DNA of 64,000 nt, from assembly GCF_013378075.1 (NCBI RefSeq), contig NZ_CP051131.1, positions 3,174,501-3,238,500 on the forward strand. Direction: 5' to 3'. This DNA comes from Parasphingopyxis algicola. GTDB lineage: Bacteria > Pseudomonadota > Alphaproteobacteria > Sphingomonadales > Sphingomonadaceae. Shown here piece by piece: positions 1-7,600 of the stretch. The first letter of the stretch is position 1, and each line of letters opens with the position of its first letter. A program made the position numbers and the translations under genes. The notes under the pieces are model-generated. The model was not told where the DNA came from and did no database searches. It was given only the letters and a program-made list of their open reading frames with translations.

Positions 1-387
1 CGCGTCGATGACGATCTGCGAGATGAAGCTCGCCCGGTCCTTCTCCAGCGCGTCGAGCTCGAGATCGTCGATCCAGCGCTTCGTGCCTTTTTCGACCGCG
101 AGGAAATACTGCATCCCCGCCTTGTAGAAGGGGTTGAAGCTGAACGCCGGGTCCATGAACCGCTTGTCGCGCGGATTGGGCGCGAGCTCCGACTTGCCCG
201 TCATGATCTGGACGACATCTTCGGAAAAGCTTTGCGCGTGTTTGAAGGCCCTTTGCGGGTCGCTTGCGGTTTCGCGCAGCAGCATCGCGATCGCACCGAC
301 GAAATCCTCGCGCGCCAGGCCGACCAGCGGCCCCAGCGCCATCGTCGCTTCCGGTTCGCCCTCGAGCGTCGGTCCCTCTTGCGCCAT
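1..387 (-). CDS. phaC: Class I poly(3-hydroxyalkanoate) synthase, N-terminal part
   Basis: Only the first 129 codons lie in the window; the gene runs off the left edge. The N-terminal PhaC domain is recognisable from an F-M-D-P-A-F then N-P-F-Y block at about residues 80-90, followed by the amphipathic stretch that continues toward the alpha/beta-hydrolase core, which is not visible here. The family polymerises (R)-3-hydroxyacyl-CoA into PHA storage granules in the cytoplasm. The ATG at 387 follows a GAGAGGGA ribosome-binding sequence. The next gene is divergent. The domain match is clear; the catalytic Cys-Asp-His triad lies outside the window and cannot be checked. Confidence 0.85.
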   Translation of the reverse strand, partial: MAQEGPTLEGEPEATMALGPLVGLAREDFVGAIAMLLRETASDPQRAFKHAQSFSEDVVQIMTGKSELAPNPRDKRFMDPAFSFNPFYKAGMQYFLAVEKGTKRWIDDLELDALEKDRASFISQIVIDA

Positions 388-771
388 GGCATCCCTCTCT
401 CGGTTTTTTCTTTGCAGCGTGGCGCTGGAAGGGCCGGGATGTCAACAATGCGGATCAGATCGGTCCCCAAAGTTGACATAGTAGACACACAGGCTGTTTC
501 GCGAATGGAGCTCGAACGGCACGCACGCCCGTCATTGCGAGGAGGTCCGAACTCGTTTCGGGCCGACGCGGCAATCCAGAGCGTTCCGCGCTTGGGCCTG
601 GATTGCTTCGCTTCGCTCGCAATGACGAAATCTGAGCGTCGCAGAGAGCAATCGATTTGCTCGACCGAGAATATCATACGTCCCGACCTGTAGGACAGGA
701 AATAGGATCGGCGGTAGCGATGTGGGGAAAGCGATCTTCCCCTTTTGTTCCTTCTGGTGCACAGCATTGCC
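388..771. other. Intergenic region between phaC and the YcaQ-like gene
   Basis: This divergent promoter region of about 380 bp contains the palindromic repeat described separately (530-628). The rest carries no convincing reading frame. A TTGACA hexamer sits just before 480, but I see no matching -10 box at standard spacing. Confidence 0.5.
530..628. repeat. Dispersed palindromic repeat (CGTCATTGCGA type)
   Basis: The outer arms CGTCATTGCGA (530-540) and TCGCAATGACG (618-628) are perfect reverse complements. Inner arms GGCAATCCAG (571-580) and CTGGATTGC (599-607) pair as well, so the element can fold into a long interrupted hairpin. Repeats with these arms are common between genes in sphingomonad genomes (recalled family knowledge, not searched here). 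I found no second complete copy in this window. Confidence 0.75.
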
Positions 772-1947
772 ATGGCGCTGACCATTTCCAATCGCGAGGC
801 ACGCAGGCTCTGGCTCGACGCCCAGGGCCTGTCGGCGACGCCGACCGGGCCGCTCGACGTCATGGCGATCATTCGCGATCTCGGCTTCGTCCAGCTCGAC
901 ACGATCCGCGCCGTCGCCCGCGCGCACCACCATATCCTCTGGTCGCGCAACCAGAATTATCGCGAGCCGATGCTGTGGCAGCTGCTGGCCGACGAGCGAG
1001 CGGTGTTCGAACATTTCACGCATGACGCCTCGGTATTGCCGATGGAATATTATCCCTATTGGCGGCGGCAGTTCGGGCGGCTCGAACAGAAGATCCGTCG
1101 CTGGGAAAGCACCCGGTCCATGCCGGATGCCGAGGGCCGGGCGGCGATCAAGGCGCGGATTGCAGCGGAAGGCCCGCTCTCCACCCATGCCTTCGACACC
1201 AAGGCGCCGGAAAAGGCGATGTGGGTGCGCCCGCCGCACAAGATCGCGCTCGACTATATGTGGTTTCGCGGCGAGCTGGCGACCGCGCATCGCGAGAATT
1301 TCACGAAATTCTATGACCTCAGCGAACGCGTGATCCCCGACCGTCTGCGCGAGGCGGAGGTGGCCGACGCGGCGCAGATCGACTGGCTGTGCCGGTTCGC
1401 GCTCGACCGGCTGGCCTTCGGCAGCGAGGGCGAGATCATGCGCTTCTGGGACGCGGCGGCGCTCCCCGAGGTCAAGGCCTGGCGTAGTGCGAATGCGCGC
1501 GATCTGGTTGCGGTCGAACTGCAATCCGCCGATGGCGGAACGATCAAGGCCTTCGCGCCTCCCGACATCGAACAGCGGCTCGCCAACCTGCGCGCGCCGA
1601 CGTCCCTCCTGCGCATTCTCAGTCCCTTCGATCCCGCCGTGCGAGACCGGAAGCGGCTGGCGCGCCTGTTCGGCTTCGATTTCCGGATCGAGATTTTCGT
1701 CCCCGCGGCGCAACGCAAATGGGGCTATTATGTCATGCCGCTGCTCGAGGGCGACCGGTTCGTCGGGCGGATCGAGGCCAAGGCGGACCGGAAAAAGGGG
1801 GTGCTGAGCGTCCACAATGTCTGGCCCGAACCCGGCGTCAAATGGGGGCCGGCGCGGCGGGACAGGCTCGACGCCGAACTTGACCGGCTGGGCCGGTTCG
1901 TCGGATGCCGAACGGTGGCTCGGGAGGAGGGCGCACGCGATGAGTGA
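772..1947 (+). CDS. Winged-helix DNA-glycosylase-like protein (YcaQ/HTH_42 family)
   Basis: A 391-residue protein with the YcaQ-family pattern: an N-terminal segment giving the R-R-L-W-L-D start and a Q-L-D-T-I motif, a central L-W-S-R-N-Q block, and a C-terminal R-D-R-K-R-L-A-R-L-F-G-F-D-F-R-I-E motif. Characterised members such as E. coli YcaQ and Streptomyces AlkZ unhook DNA interstrand crosslinks; function here is inferred by family. ATG 772 is preferred over an in-frame TTG at 745 because homologous proteins begin near this point. The last 8 bp overlap the following GNAT gene, so the two are probably co-transcribed. Confidence 0.8.
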   Translation: MALTISNREARRLWLDAQGLSATPTGPLDVMAIIRDLGFVQLDTIRAVARAHHHILWSRNQNYREPMLWQLLADERAVFEHFTHDASVLPMEYYPYWRRQFGRLEQKIRRWESTRSMPDAEGRAAIKARIAAEGPLSTHAFDTKAPEKAMWVRPPHKIALDYMWFRGELATAHRENFTKFYDLSERVIPDRLREAEVADAAQIDWLCRFALDRLAFGSEGEIMRFWDAAALPEVKAWRSANARDLVAVELQSADGGTIKAFAPPDIEQRLANLRAPTSLLRILSPFDPAVRDRKRLARLFGFDFRIEIFVPAAQRKWGYYVMPLLEGDRFVGRIEAKADRKKGVLSVHNVWPEPGVKWGPARRDRLDAELDRLGRFVGCRTVAREEGARDE

Positions 1948-2548
1948 AATGGATATCGAACTTCCCGAAGGCCTGCGCCGGGCCGGTCCGGCCGACTGGC
2001 GGACCATCGGCGCGATCACCGGCGACGCGTTCCAGGACGATCCCGTGTCGGGCTGGATCTTCGGCAGCAAGCGCGCCATGCCCGCGATATTCGGCCGCCA
2101 GGCGCGGCACCTCTATCTGCCGCGCGGCGTTTGCCATCTGGCCGGGGACCGCGGCGCGACGATGTGGCTGCTGCCGGGCGCGCGCAAGGCCGCATCGCCG
2201 CTCGCCACTCTCGATATCGGTTTCCAGATGACGCGGCTTGCCGGGCTCGCCGCGGTGCGGCGCGGCATGGCCGCCGAAGCGGAGATGACCCGCAAGCGCC
2301 CGAAAGAGCCGCACGCCTATCTCTTTACGATCGGCGTCCGGTCTTCCGCGCGGGGAACCGGCCTCGGGCACGCCTTGCTCGCGCCGATGCTCGCCGCCTG
2401 CGACCGGGCCGGACTGCCTGCCTATCTGGAGAATTCCAACCCGCGCAATCACGGCTTCTATGCCGGTCACGGGTTCGAGCACAGGGAGCATTTCGAACCC
2501 GCTCCCGGCGCCCCGCCGCTCGAGGCGATGTGGCGGGAACCGCGCTGA
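1940..2548 (+). CDS. GNAT-family N-acetyltransferase
   Basis: A 202-residue GNAT-fold protein. Motif A is visible as R-G-T-G-L-G (about residue 138), preceded by the beta-strand L-F-T-I-G-V and followed by an N-x-R-N-x-x-F-Y-x-x-x-G-F motif B region, both of which bind acetyl-CoA. The substrate cannot be read from sequence. It starts inside the end of the upstream YcaQ-like gene, which suggests translational coupling. Confidence 0.8.
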   Translation: MSEMDIELPEGLRRAGPADWRTIGAITGDAFQDDPVSGWIFGSKRAMPAIFGRQARHLYLPRGVCHLAGDRGATMWLLPGARKAASPLATLDIGFQMTRLAGLAAVRRGMAAEAEMTRKRPKEPHAYLFTIGVRSSARGTGLGHALLAPMLAACDRAGLPAYLENSNPRNHGFYAGHGFEHREHFEPAPGAPPLEAMWREPR

Positions 2549-2691
2549 CCGGCGACGGCCCCCGCCTGTGTCGTTTCGGGATGGAAACGGCCCTCGACGG
2601 CGTGGCAGTATCAAATTTGCCGAATATGCCGTAGCGTCAACCGGAGCGGGCAAGAGAATCCGGCCAGAACCGGACCTGCCGAGGGGAGAGA

Positions 2692-4173
2692 ATGATGCAG
2701 CAACTCAGCCCGATGGACGCGGCGTTCGTCTATATGGAAACGCCGTCCACGCCGATGCATATCGGGTCACTGGCGATCTACGATCCGTCGACATCGCCCA
2801 ACGGCAAGCTGCGCTTCAAGGAGGTGTTGGGCTTTATCGAGAGCCGCCTCGACGGCGCCTGGGCGTTCCGGCGGCGGCTGGTCCGCGTGCCCTTCGATCT
2901 CGATCATCCCTACTGGATCGAGGATCCCGAATTCGATCTCGAATATCATGTCCGCCATATCGCGCTCCCCGAACCGGGCGACTGGCGGCAACTCTGCATC
3001 CTCGCCGCGCGGCTGCATGGCCGTGCGCTCGATCTCACCAAGCCGCTCTGGGAATTCACGGTGATCGAGGGGCTCGACAATATCGAAGGGCTGCCCGAGG
3101 GCTGTATCGCGATCCTCTCCAAGGTCCATCATGCCGCGATCGACGGCATGTCCGGCGTCGAGATCACGACCGCCGTGCACGACGTCACGCCCGACCTGCC
3201 CGATCGCGAATTCGATATGGACTGGAAGCCCGACAACAAACCCGCCGATGCCGAGCTGCTCGTGCGTGCGCAGATCAACGCCGTGCGGCAGCCGTTCAAG
3301 ATGGCCGATATCGTCGCGCGGAGCATTCCCGGCCTCGCCAAGGCGAGCGCGGGCCTCCTGACCCGCGATCTCAAGCTGCCGACGTCCGGCACCGCGCCCA
3401 ACACGCTGTTCAACCAGACCGTCTCCTCGCACCGCGTGTTCGACGGCGTCCGCTTCGATCTCGACGAGATCAAGGCGATCAAGGCCGGGGTCGAGGGCGC
3501 GACCGTCAATGATGTCGTGCTGTCCATATTCGGCGGCGGTCTGCGCAAATATCTGATCTCGAAAAACGACCTGCCGAAGGACGAAATGACGGCAATGGCG
3601 CCGATTTCGGTGCGCGCCGACGACCAGAAGGCCGATCTCGGCAATCAGGTCTCGGCGATGATCGTCGGTCTCGGGACGCATATCGAGGATGCGGTCGAGC
3701 GGCTCGAACATGTCCATGATGCCGCGCAGAAATCGAAAGAGCTGACCAAAGCGGTCGGGGCGCGCAACCTTTCGCGGATGAGCGGGATGACGCCGGGGGC
3801 GCTGATGGGGCTCGGGGCCCGGCTCTATGCGCGGGCCGGCCTCGCAAATGCCCATTCACCGGCCTATAACTGTGTCGTCACCAATGTACCCGGTCCGCCG
3901 ATGGATATCTATTTCGCCGGCGCGAAGCTGATCGAACAGTTCGGCGTCGGGCCGATTTTCGACGGCATGGGCCTGATCAACATCGTCTACAGTTCGGGCG
4001 GGACGCTGACCCTGTCCTTCACCGCCGATCGCGATGCGGTCAGCGATCCGGAAAACTATGCGGCGGCGCTGCGCGAGACCTTCGAGGAACTGAAGGCTGC
4101 GCTCGTCAAGCCCAAACCCGCCAAGAAGAAGACCGCGAAAAAGCCGGCGAAGAAGAAGGAAAAGGCCGACTAG
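2692..4173 (+). CDS. Wax ester synthase/diacylglycerol acyltransferase (WS/DGAT) family O-acyltransferase
   Basis: A 493-residue bifunctional-type acyltransferase. The catalytic H-H-A-A-I-D-G motif lies at residues 146-152, and a second conserved block N-V-P-G-P lies about 60-70% of the way along. Members esterify acyl-CoA with fatty alcohols or diacylglycerol to form neutral storage lipids at the membrane surface. The C-terminus is an unusual Lys/Ala/Pro-rich tail of about 20 residues, possibly for membrane or nucleic-acid contact (inference). A GAGGGGAGAG ribosome site precedes the tandem ATG-ATG start. It converges with, and overlaps by 4 bp, the hydrolase gene on the other strand. Confidence 0.9.
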   Translation: MMQQLSPMDAAFVYMETPSTPMHIGSLAIYDPSTSPNGKLRFKEVLGFIESRLDGAWAFRRRLVRVPFDLDHPYWIEDPEFDLEYHVRHIALPEPGDWRQLCILAARLHGRALDLTKPLWEFTVIEGLDNIEGLPEGCIAILSKVHHAAIDGMSGVEITTAVHDVTPDLPDREFDMDWKPDNKPADAELLVRAQINAVRQPFKMADIVARSIPGLAKASAGLLTRDLKLPTSGTAPNTLFNQTVSSHRVFDGVRFDLDEIKAIKAGVEGATVNDVVLSIFGGGLRKYLISKNDLPKDEMTAMAPISVRADDQKADLGNQVSAMIVGLGTHIEDAVERLEHVHDAAQKSKELTKAVGARNLSRMSGMTPGALMGLGARLYARAGLANAHSPAYNCVVTNVPGPPMDIYFAGAKLIEQFGVGPIFDGMGLINIVYSSGGTLTLSFTADRDAVSDPENYAAALRETFEELKAALVKPKPAKKKTAKKPAKKKEKAD

Positions 4174-4964
4174 CTCCGCGAGGGAAAGATCGCCGACTGA
4201 ATCCCGCTCGCCTCGAACGGCGACCATTCGCCTTCGGACTGGGCCAGCCGGTTGGCGACCAGGTACAGCACCGTGCCGTTGACGCCGAGGCCGCAATGGC
4301 TGCCATAGACTTCGACATTTTCCGAATGGTGGCTTTCGGTGACCTGGCAGTTCTGCCACGGCACCACGCCGTCGGCCCTGGTGTAGACGGCCGTCGTCGG
4401 CACCGTCGGCGGCGCCGCGATTTCGGCCATCTGCTCGCGCACCTTGTCGCTGCTGACCCGTTCGCCCGTCGCGGCTTCGTAGACGCGCCATACGGTCGTC
4501 GATTGCGCCCGGCCGCGCAGCGGCGAGCCGAGGGTCACCACCTGGCGGATCTTGTCCGGCACGCGTTCGCTGAGCTGGCGGGACATCGAACCGCCGAGGC
4601 TCCAGCCGACCAGGCTGACCTTCTGGCCGGTCTCCTCGTGAATACTGTGCAGTTTGTCGATCAGATGCTCGCCTTCCACACCGATCGCCCGCGGGCCGAG
4701 ATTGCGGCCCAGGTCCCAGCAATAGGTGTCGTAGCCGAGCCGATCGAGATAGCGCCGCATGATCCGCGTCGAGCGGCCGCTCGCCATGAAGCCGGGCAGC
4801 ACCATGACCGGATGCCCGTCGCCACGCGGCGCCGAGTAGAGGAGCGGCGAGGAGAGCGGCAGCGCCGCCATCTCGAACATCGCCCGGTGCAGTTCCGAAA
4901 AGGCCAGAAGGCGTGAGGGGCGGGATACCGCGGACGGATCCATTGCCGGTGCTGCTGTTGCCAA
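4170..4964 (-). CDS. Alpha/beta-fold hydrolase (lipase/esterase-like)
   Basis: A 264-residue alpha/beta hydrolase with nucleophile elbow G-W-S-L-G-G (Ser122), a V-L-P-G-F oxyanion segment near residue 56 and a G-S-H-C-G-L histidine region near the end. The R-Y-L-D-R-L-G-Y-D-T-Y-x-W-D-L-G-R-N block is typical of lipase-like proteins near PHA and storage-lipid genes. With phaC and WS/DGAT adjacent, a role in neutral-lipid or polyester turnover is plausible but inferred. There is no signal peptide, so it is probably cytoplasmic. Confidence 0.8.
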   Translation of the reverse strand: MATAAPAMDPSAVSRPSRLLAFSELHRAMFEMAALPLSSPLLYSAPRGDGHPVMVLPGFMASGRSTRIMRRYLDRLGYDTYCWDLGRNLGPRAIGVEGEHLIDKLHSIHEETGQKVSLVGWSLGGSMSRQLSERVPDKIRQVVTLGSPLRGRAQSTTVWRVYEAATGERVSSDKVREQMAEIAAPPTVPTTAVYTRADGVVPWQNCQVTESHHSENVEVYGSHCGLGVNGTVLYLVANRLAQSEGEWSPFEASGIQSAIFPSRS

Positions 4965-5031
4965 AACTATTATCTCCTGCCGTTCATGCGGTTCTTATAT
5001 ATTCCTGTCGGTTCCACATGCCGGCGGGATT

Positions 5032-5415
5032 CTAATGGCGGTGTTCGGGGCGTAACGTGTAGCGGCCCTGTTCGATGCCGTCGAATATCCCGGAAATGGC
5101 CGGATGATCGACGGGCTCCTCGCTTTCGTCGTGCAGCAGGTTCTGCTGGCTGACATAGGCGACATAGCTGCTCTCCGCATTTTCGGCGAGCAGGTGATAG
5201 AAGGGCTGGTCCTTGCGCGGGCGGATATCCTCCGGAATCGCCTCGTACCAGTCGTCGCTGTTGGCGAAGACCGGGTCGATATCGAATATCACGCCGCGGA
5301 AATCGAACATGCGGTGTTTCACGATATCGCCGATGGTGAAGGTCGCATGCGCGATCGCCGGCGCGTCTTTCGCCAGTTCGCTGCGCTCGCGCGGAGAGGG
5401 AATATCCTGATCCAT
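5032..5415 (-). CDS. hspQ: Heat-shock protein HspQ
   Basis: A 127-residue protein with the YccV/HspQ small beta-barrel fold: F-x-I-G-D-I-V-K-H-R, then F-D-F-R-G-V-I-F-D-I-D-P-V-F, D-D-W-Y-E, and a Q-P-F-Y-H-L-L-A motif. HspQ binds hemimethylated DNA and in enterobacteria acts as a specificity-enhancing factor for Lon. ATG 5415 is chosen over a TTG two codons upstream. A longer-than-usual acidic C-terminal extension follows the core. This is a core housekeeping gene just upstream of tRNA-Ser and belongs to the backbone. Confidence 0.9.
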   Translation of the reverse strand: MDQDIPSPRERSELAKDAPAIAHATFTIGDIVKHRMFDFRGVIFDIDPVFANSDDWYEAIPEDIRPRKDQPFYHLLAENAESSYVAYVSQQNLLHDESEEPVDHPAISGIFDGIEQGRYTLRPEHRH

Positions 5416-5543
5416 TGGCAAATAATGTAGGTCCGGGGGTCATTCGTGGCAAGGACCGACTTGGCAAGCGCTGTGGGGTAAGCTAAGGCGCGCCGCTCGA
5501 ACGGCCCGCCCGGCGACATATCGCCGGTGCGCCTTACTCATGC

Positions 5544-5634
<91 letters not shown>

Positions 5635-5796
5635 AACCCGTTTTCTCCCGTTCGCATCCGTCCGCCCCTATTGACGTTTTTCCCAGAATTCTGCGGGTTT
5701 GGAGGCTATAGAAGGTTGGCGGCGTTCGTTCCCAGCCAGCGATAGGATGGGGCATTTTTGTGGTGTCGGCCTCGAAAAATGTGGTGTTTTGGAGAA

Positions 5797-6106
5797 GTGC
5801 CAAGCTGACCGATGGCAAGCTTCGAAACGCGAAGCTTAAGGCTTAATCCTCCAAACTCAGCGACGGCCATCAGCGATACCTATTGGTGACGCCCAAGGGA
5901 TGAAGCTGTGGAGAATCAACTACAAGTACGATCAAAGCAGAAAACGCTCTCGATAGCCTCTTATCCGTTGGTTGGTCTCAAAAAAGGCTCGAGAGAAGCG
6001 AGACGAATCCCGTAAGCTGCTGTTCGATGGTAAAGACCTGAACACTGAAAAGCGCCTGAAGGAGGAAGCACAGGGATTGAATTTCGATGCGAAATGTCCT
6101 ATTTAA
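5797..6106 (+). pseudogene. Degraded P4-type tyrosine integrase, N-terminal fragment
   Basis: Reading across frames gives, in order, K-L-T-D-G-K-L-R-N-A-K, a stop, then K-L-S-D-G-H-x-R-Y-L-L-V-T-P-K-G, a frameshift, K-L-W-R-I-N-Y-K-Y, a frameshift, then L-S-I-A-S-Y-P-L-V and K-A-R-E-K-R-D-E-S-R-K-L-L. This is the arm-binding domain (DUF4102) of P4-type integrases, in the right order and spacing. At least one stop and two or more frameshifts disrupt it. The catalytic domain is missing, replaced by the toxin-antitoxin genes. Its position just after tRNA-Ser is canonical for such integrases. Confidence 0.8.
6081..6095. promoter_or_regulatory. Palindrome upstream of the Xre antitoxin (candidate operator)
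   Basis: ATTTCG-ATG-CGAAAT is a perfect 6-3-6 inverted repeat 40 bp before the antitoxin ATG. Antitoxins of RES-Xre pairs commonly repress their own promoter, so this is a reasonable autoregulatory site. It also overlaps the end of the integrase remnant. Function is inferred. Confidence 0.4.
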
Positions 6107-6134
6107 CGTCTGAATACAGGACGGAGTAACGGAC

Positions 6135-6608
6135 ATGCCACAGGCGGGAGCGCAAGGAAAGAAATCGGGCAAGCGGATGACGCGACGCGGCCGAGATAGG
6201 CGTGCTAAGACCACAAACGGCAAACTTGGCCCGGCTACGGGCCGTAACGCAGGTACTTTTGTGACCCGGTTTATGGCAAAAGGCGGCATTGTCGATGTCG
6301 ATGAAGTCGCCGAGACATTCCACATGACCAAAACACAGCTGGCCAATACGACAGGCCTCGGAGTGGCAACGCTTACCAAGGCCGACCGGAAAACTTCTCC
6401 CAAGGCACAAAGGCGTGTCACGGAAATGCTTGAGATCATCAATCGGGTGCACGCTTGGGCGGGCGGCGAAGCTCAGGCGATGGCTTGGTATCGCTCGCAG
6501 CCGATCCCGGCACTCAATGGCCGCACGCCAGAAGCACTGGTCAAGTCAGGCAAAGCAAATGCAGTGCGCGACTATCTCGACCATTTGGCGCTCGGCGGCT
6601 TTGCTTGA
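6135..6608 (+). CDS. Xre/MbcA/ParS-type antitoxin (DUF2384)
   Basis: A 157-residue protein with a basic N-terminus, a helix-turn-helix-like segment around residues 60-95 (M-T-K-T-Q-L-A ... L-T-K-A) and a C-terminal DUF2384 domain with P-I-P-A-L-N-G-R-T-P-E-A-L-V and D-Y-L-D-H-L. This domain architecture defines antitoxins of RES toxins. A GGAG site precedes ATG 6135. The stop codon overlaps the TTG start of the RES toxin, so the pair is translationally coupled. Confidence 0.85.
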   Translation: MPQAGAQGKKSGKRMTRRGRDRRAKTTNGKLGPATGRNAGTFVTRFMAKGGIVDVDEVAETFHMTKTQLANTTGLGVATLTKADRKTSPKAQRRVTEMLEIINRVHAWAGGEAQAMAWYRSQPIPALNGRTPEALVKSGKANAVRDYLDHLALGGFA

Positions 6609-7141
6609 GATTCACTAAGCGATGCTATCGCGGACATGATCCCGCGTGGTCCTTCTCGCCTTTATCGGGCGAGGGCGCTTCACTTACGGGTGGCCGATTC
6701 AATCGGGTCGGAGAACCAACCCTCTATCTCGCGCTCGATGCGATAACGGCGGTCAAGGAATGCACGCAGGGGCTGGGAAATCGCCTGCAGCCGATCACGC
6801 TGTGTGAGTATGATGTCGATTGCGAGGATATCGCGGACCTGCGAACGGCGGCGAGCCGCAAAAAACACAAGGTGAAGCTCAGTGACCTCAAATGTGGCTG
6901 GCTCACCTACCGCTATGAGGCTGGCGATGCGCCCTCCTGGATGATCGCCGATCGACTGCGCGAGGAAGGTTTCGCTGGCATTCTCGTGCCGAGCTTTGCT
7001 CCGGGCGCTACAAGACGCAATCAAAATCTTGTCCTGTGGCAATGGGGTCCGAAACTCCCGCATCAGATCCTCGTCTATGACCCGAGCGGCCGGCTCCCAA
7101 AGAATCAGCTTTCTTGGCCTGACAAAAAAGAAAAAGGCTAG
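6605..7141 (+). CDS. RES-domain toxin
   Basis: A 178-residue RES protein: conserved G-G-R-F-N-R-x-G-E-P-T-L-Y-L-A block and an E within A-V-K-E-C, plus a serine-containing L-V-P-S-F-A-P-G-A motif followed by N-L-V-L-W. These match the Arg, Glu and Ser residues of the family. Characterised RES toxins such as MbcT deplete NAD+. I take TTG 6605 as the start because it overlaps the antitoxin stop as TTGA and the first residues align with the RES start; further upstream the frame runs inside the antitoxin. Confidence 0.85.
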   Translation: MRFTKRCYRGHDPAWSFSPLSGEGASLTGGRFNRVGEPTLYLALDAITAVKECTQGLGNRLQPITLCEYDVDCEDIADLRTAASRKKHKVKLSDLKCGWLTYRYEAGDAPSWMIADRLREEGFAGILVPSFAPGATRRNQNLVLWQWGPKLPHQILVYDPSGRLPKNQLSWPDKKEKG

Positions 7142-7600
7142 GATCGAAGCCAAAGGGTGGAAAACACAGACAATGATGACAGCACAATACAATGCGAGTG
7201 TTTGGGACAAACGCGGCCTTCGCTAATTTCCATCATTCGGCGCTGTGAGATCCGCCCGAACAGCGTGTTTGTGCCCCGGACACACGCTGCGCACCCCATA
7301 GAGCTTGCGACACACCGCAAGTCCGTTCAAAGTAAAGCAAAATTTTTCCGCGGCATATTCCATGGCATTTCCGAAGATGTACTGGGACTAGGCCAATTAT
7401 TTCAGCAAGCTAAATCACGAGTTCGAATGCTGCGCTATCTGCTAGCCGGTCTTCGCTTTTCATCAGGTTTTTATTGCCGTGGTTTTTCTCCATATTCTGG
7501 ATGATGGCTGCAAGAGTCTCGAAAATCATACGGCTCCTGAAACGCGATTTATCGTCTTTACCCCAGTTTGATCAATCGGAATGAGCCGGGACCTGAGCAC
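7142..7600. other. Unassigned region between the toxin and the FAD oxidase gene
   Basis: About 460 bp of visibly more A/T-rich sequence than its neighbours. One open stretch can be translated on the plus strand (about 7157-7504), but I recognise no domain and see no good ribosome site. It may be decayed mobile-element DNA belonging to the integrase scar. Confidence 0.4.

Noticed and set aside
532-2079. Long open frame on the minus strand
   Set aside because: It lies opposite the YcaQ-like gene, resembles no family and has the Arg/Pro-rich composition of a mirror frame in G+C-rich DNA.
2767-3855. Long minus-strand frame opposite WS/DGAT
   Set aside because: The plus-strand gene has a clear catalytic motif; the antisense frame has none.
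7157-7504. Possible 115-residue gene after the toxin
   Set aside because: No domain, no ribosome site and start within the decayed region; kept as unassigned DNA.
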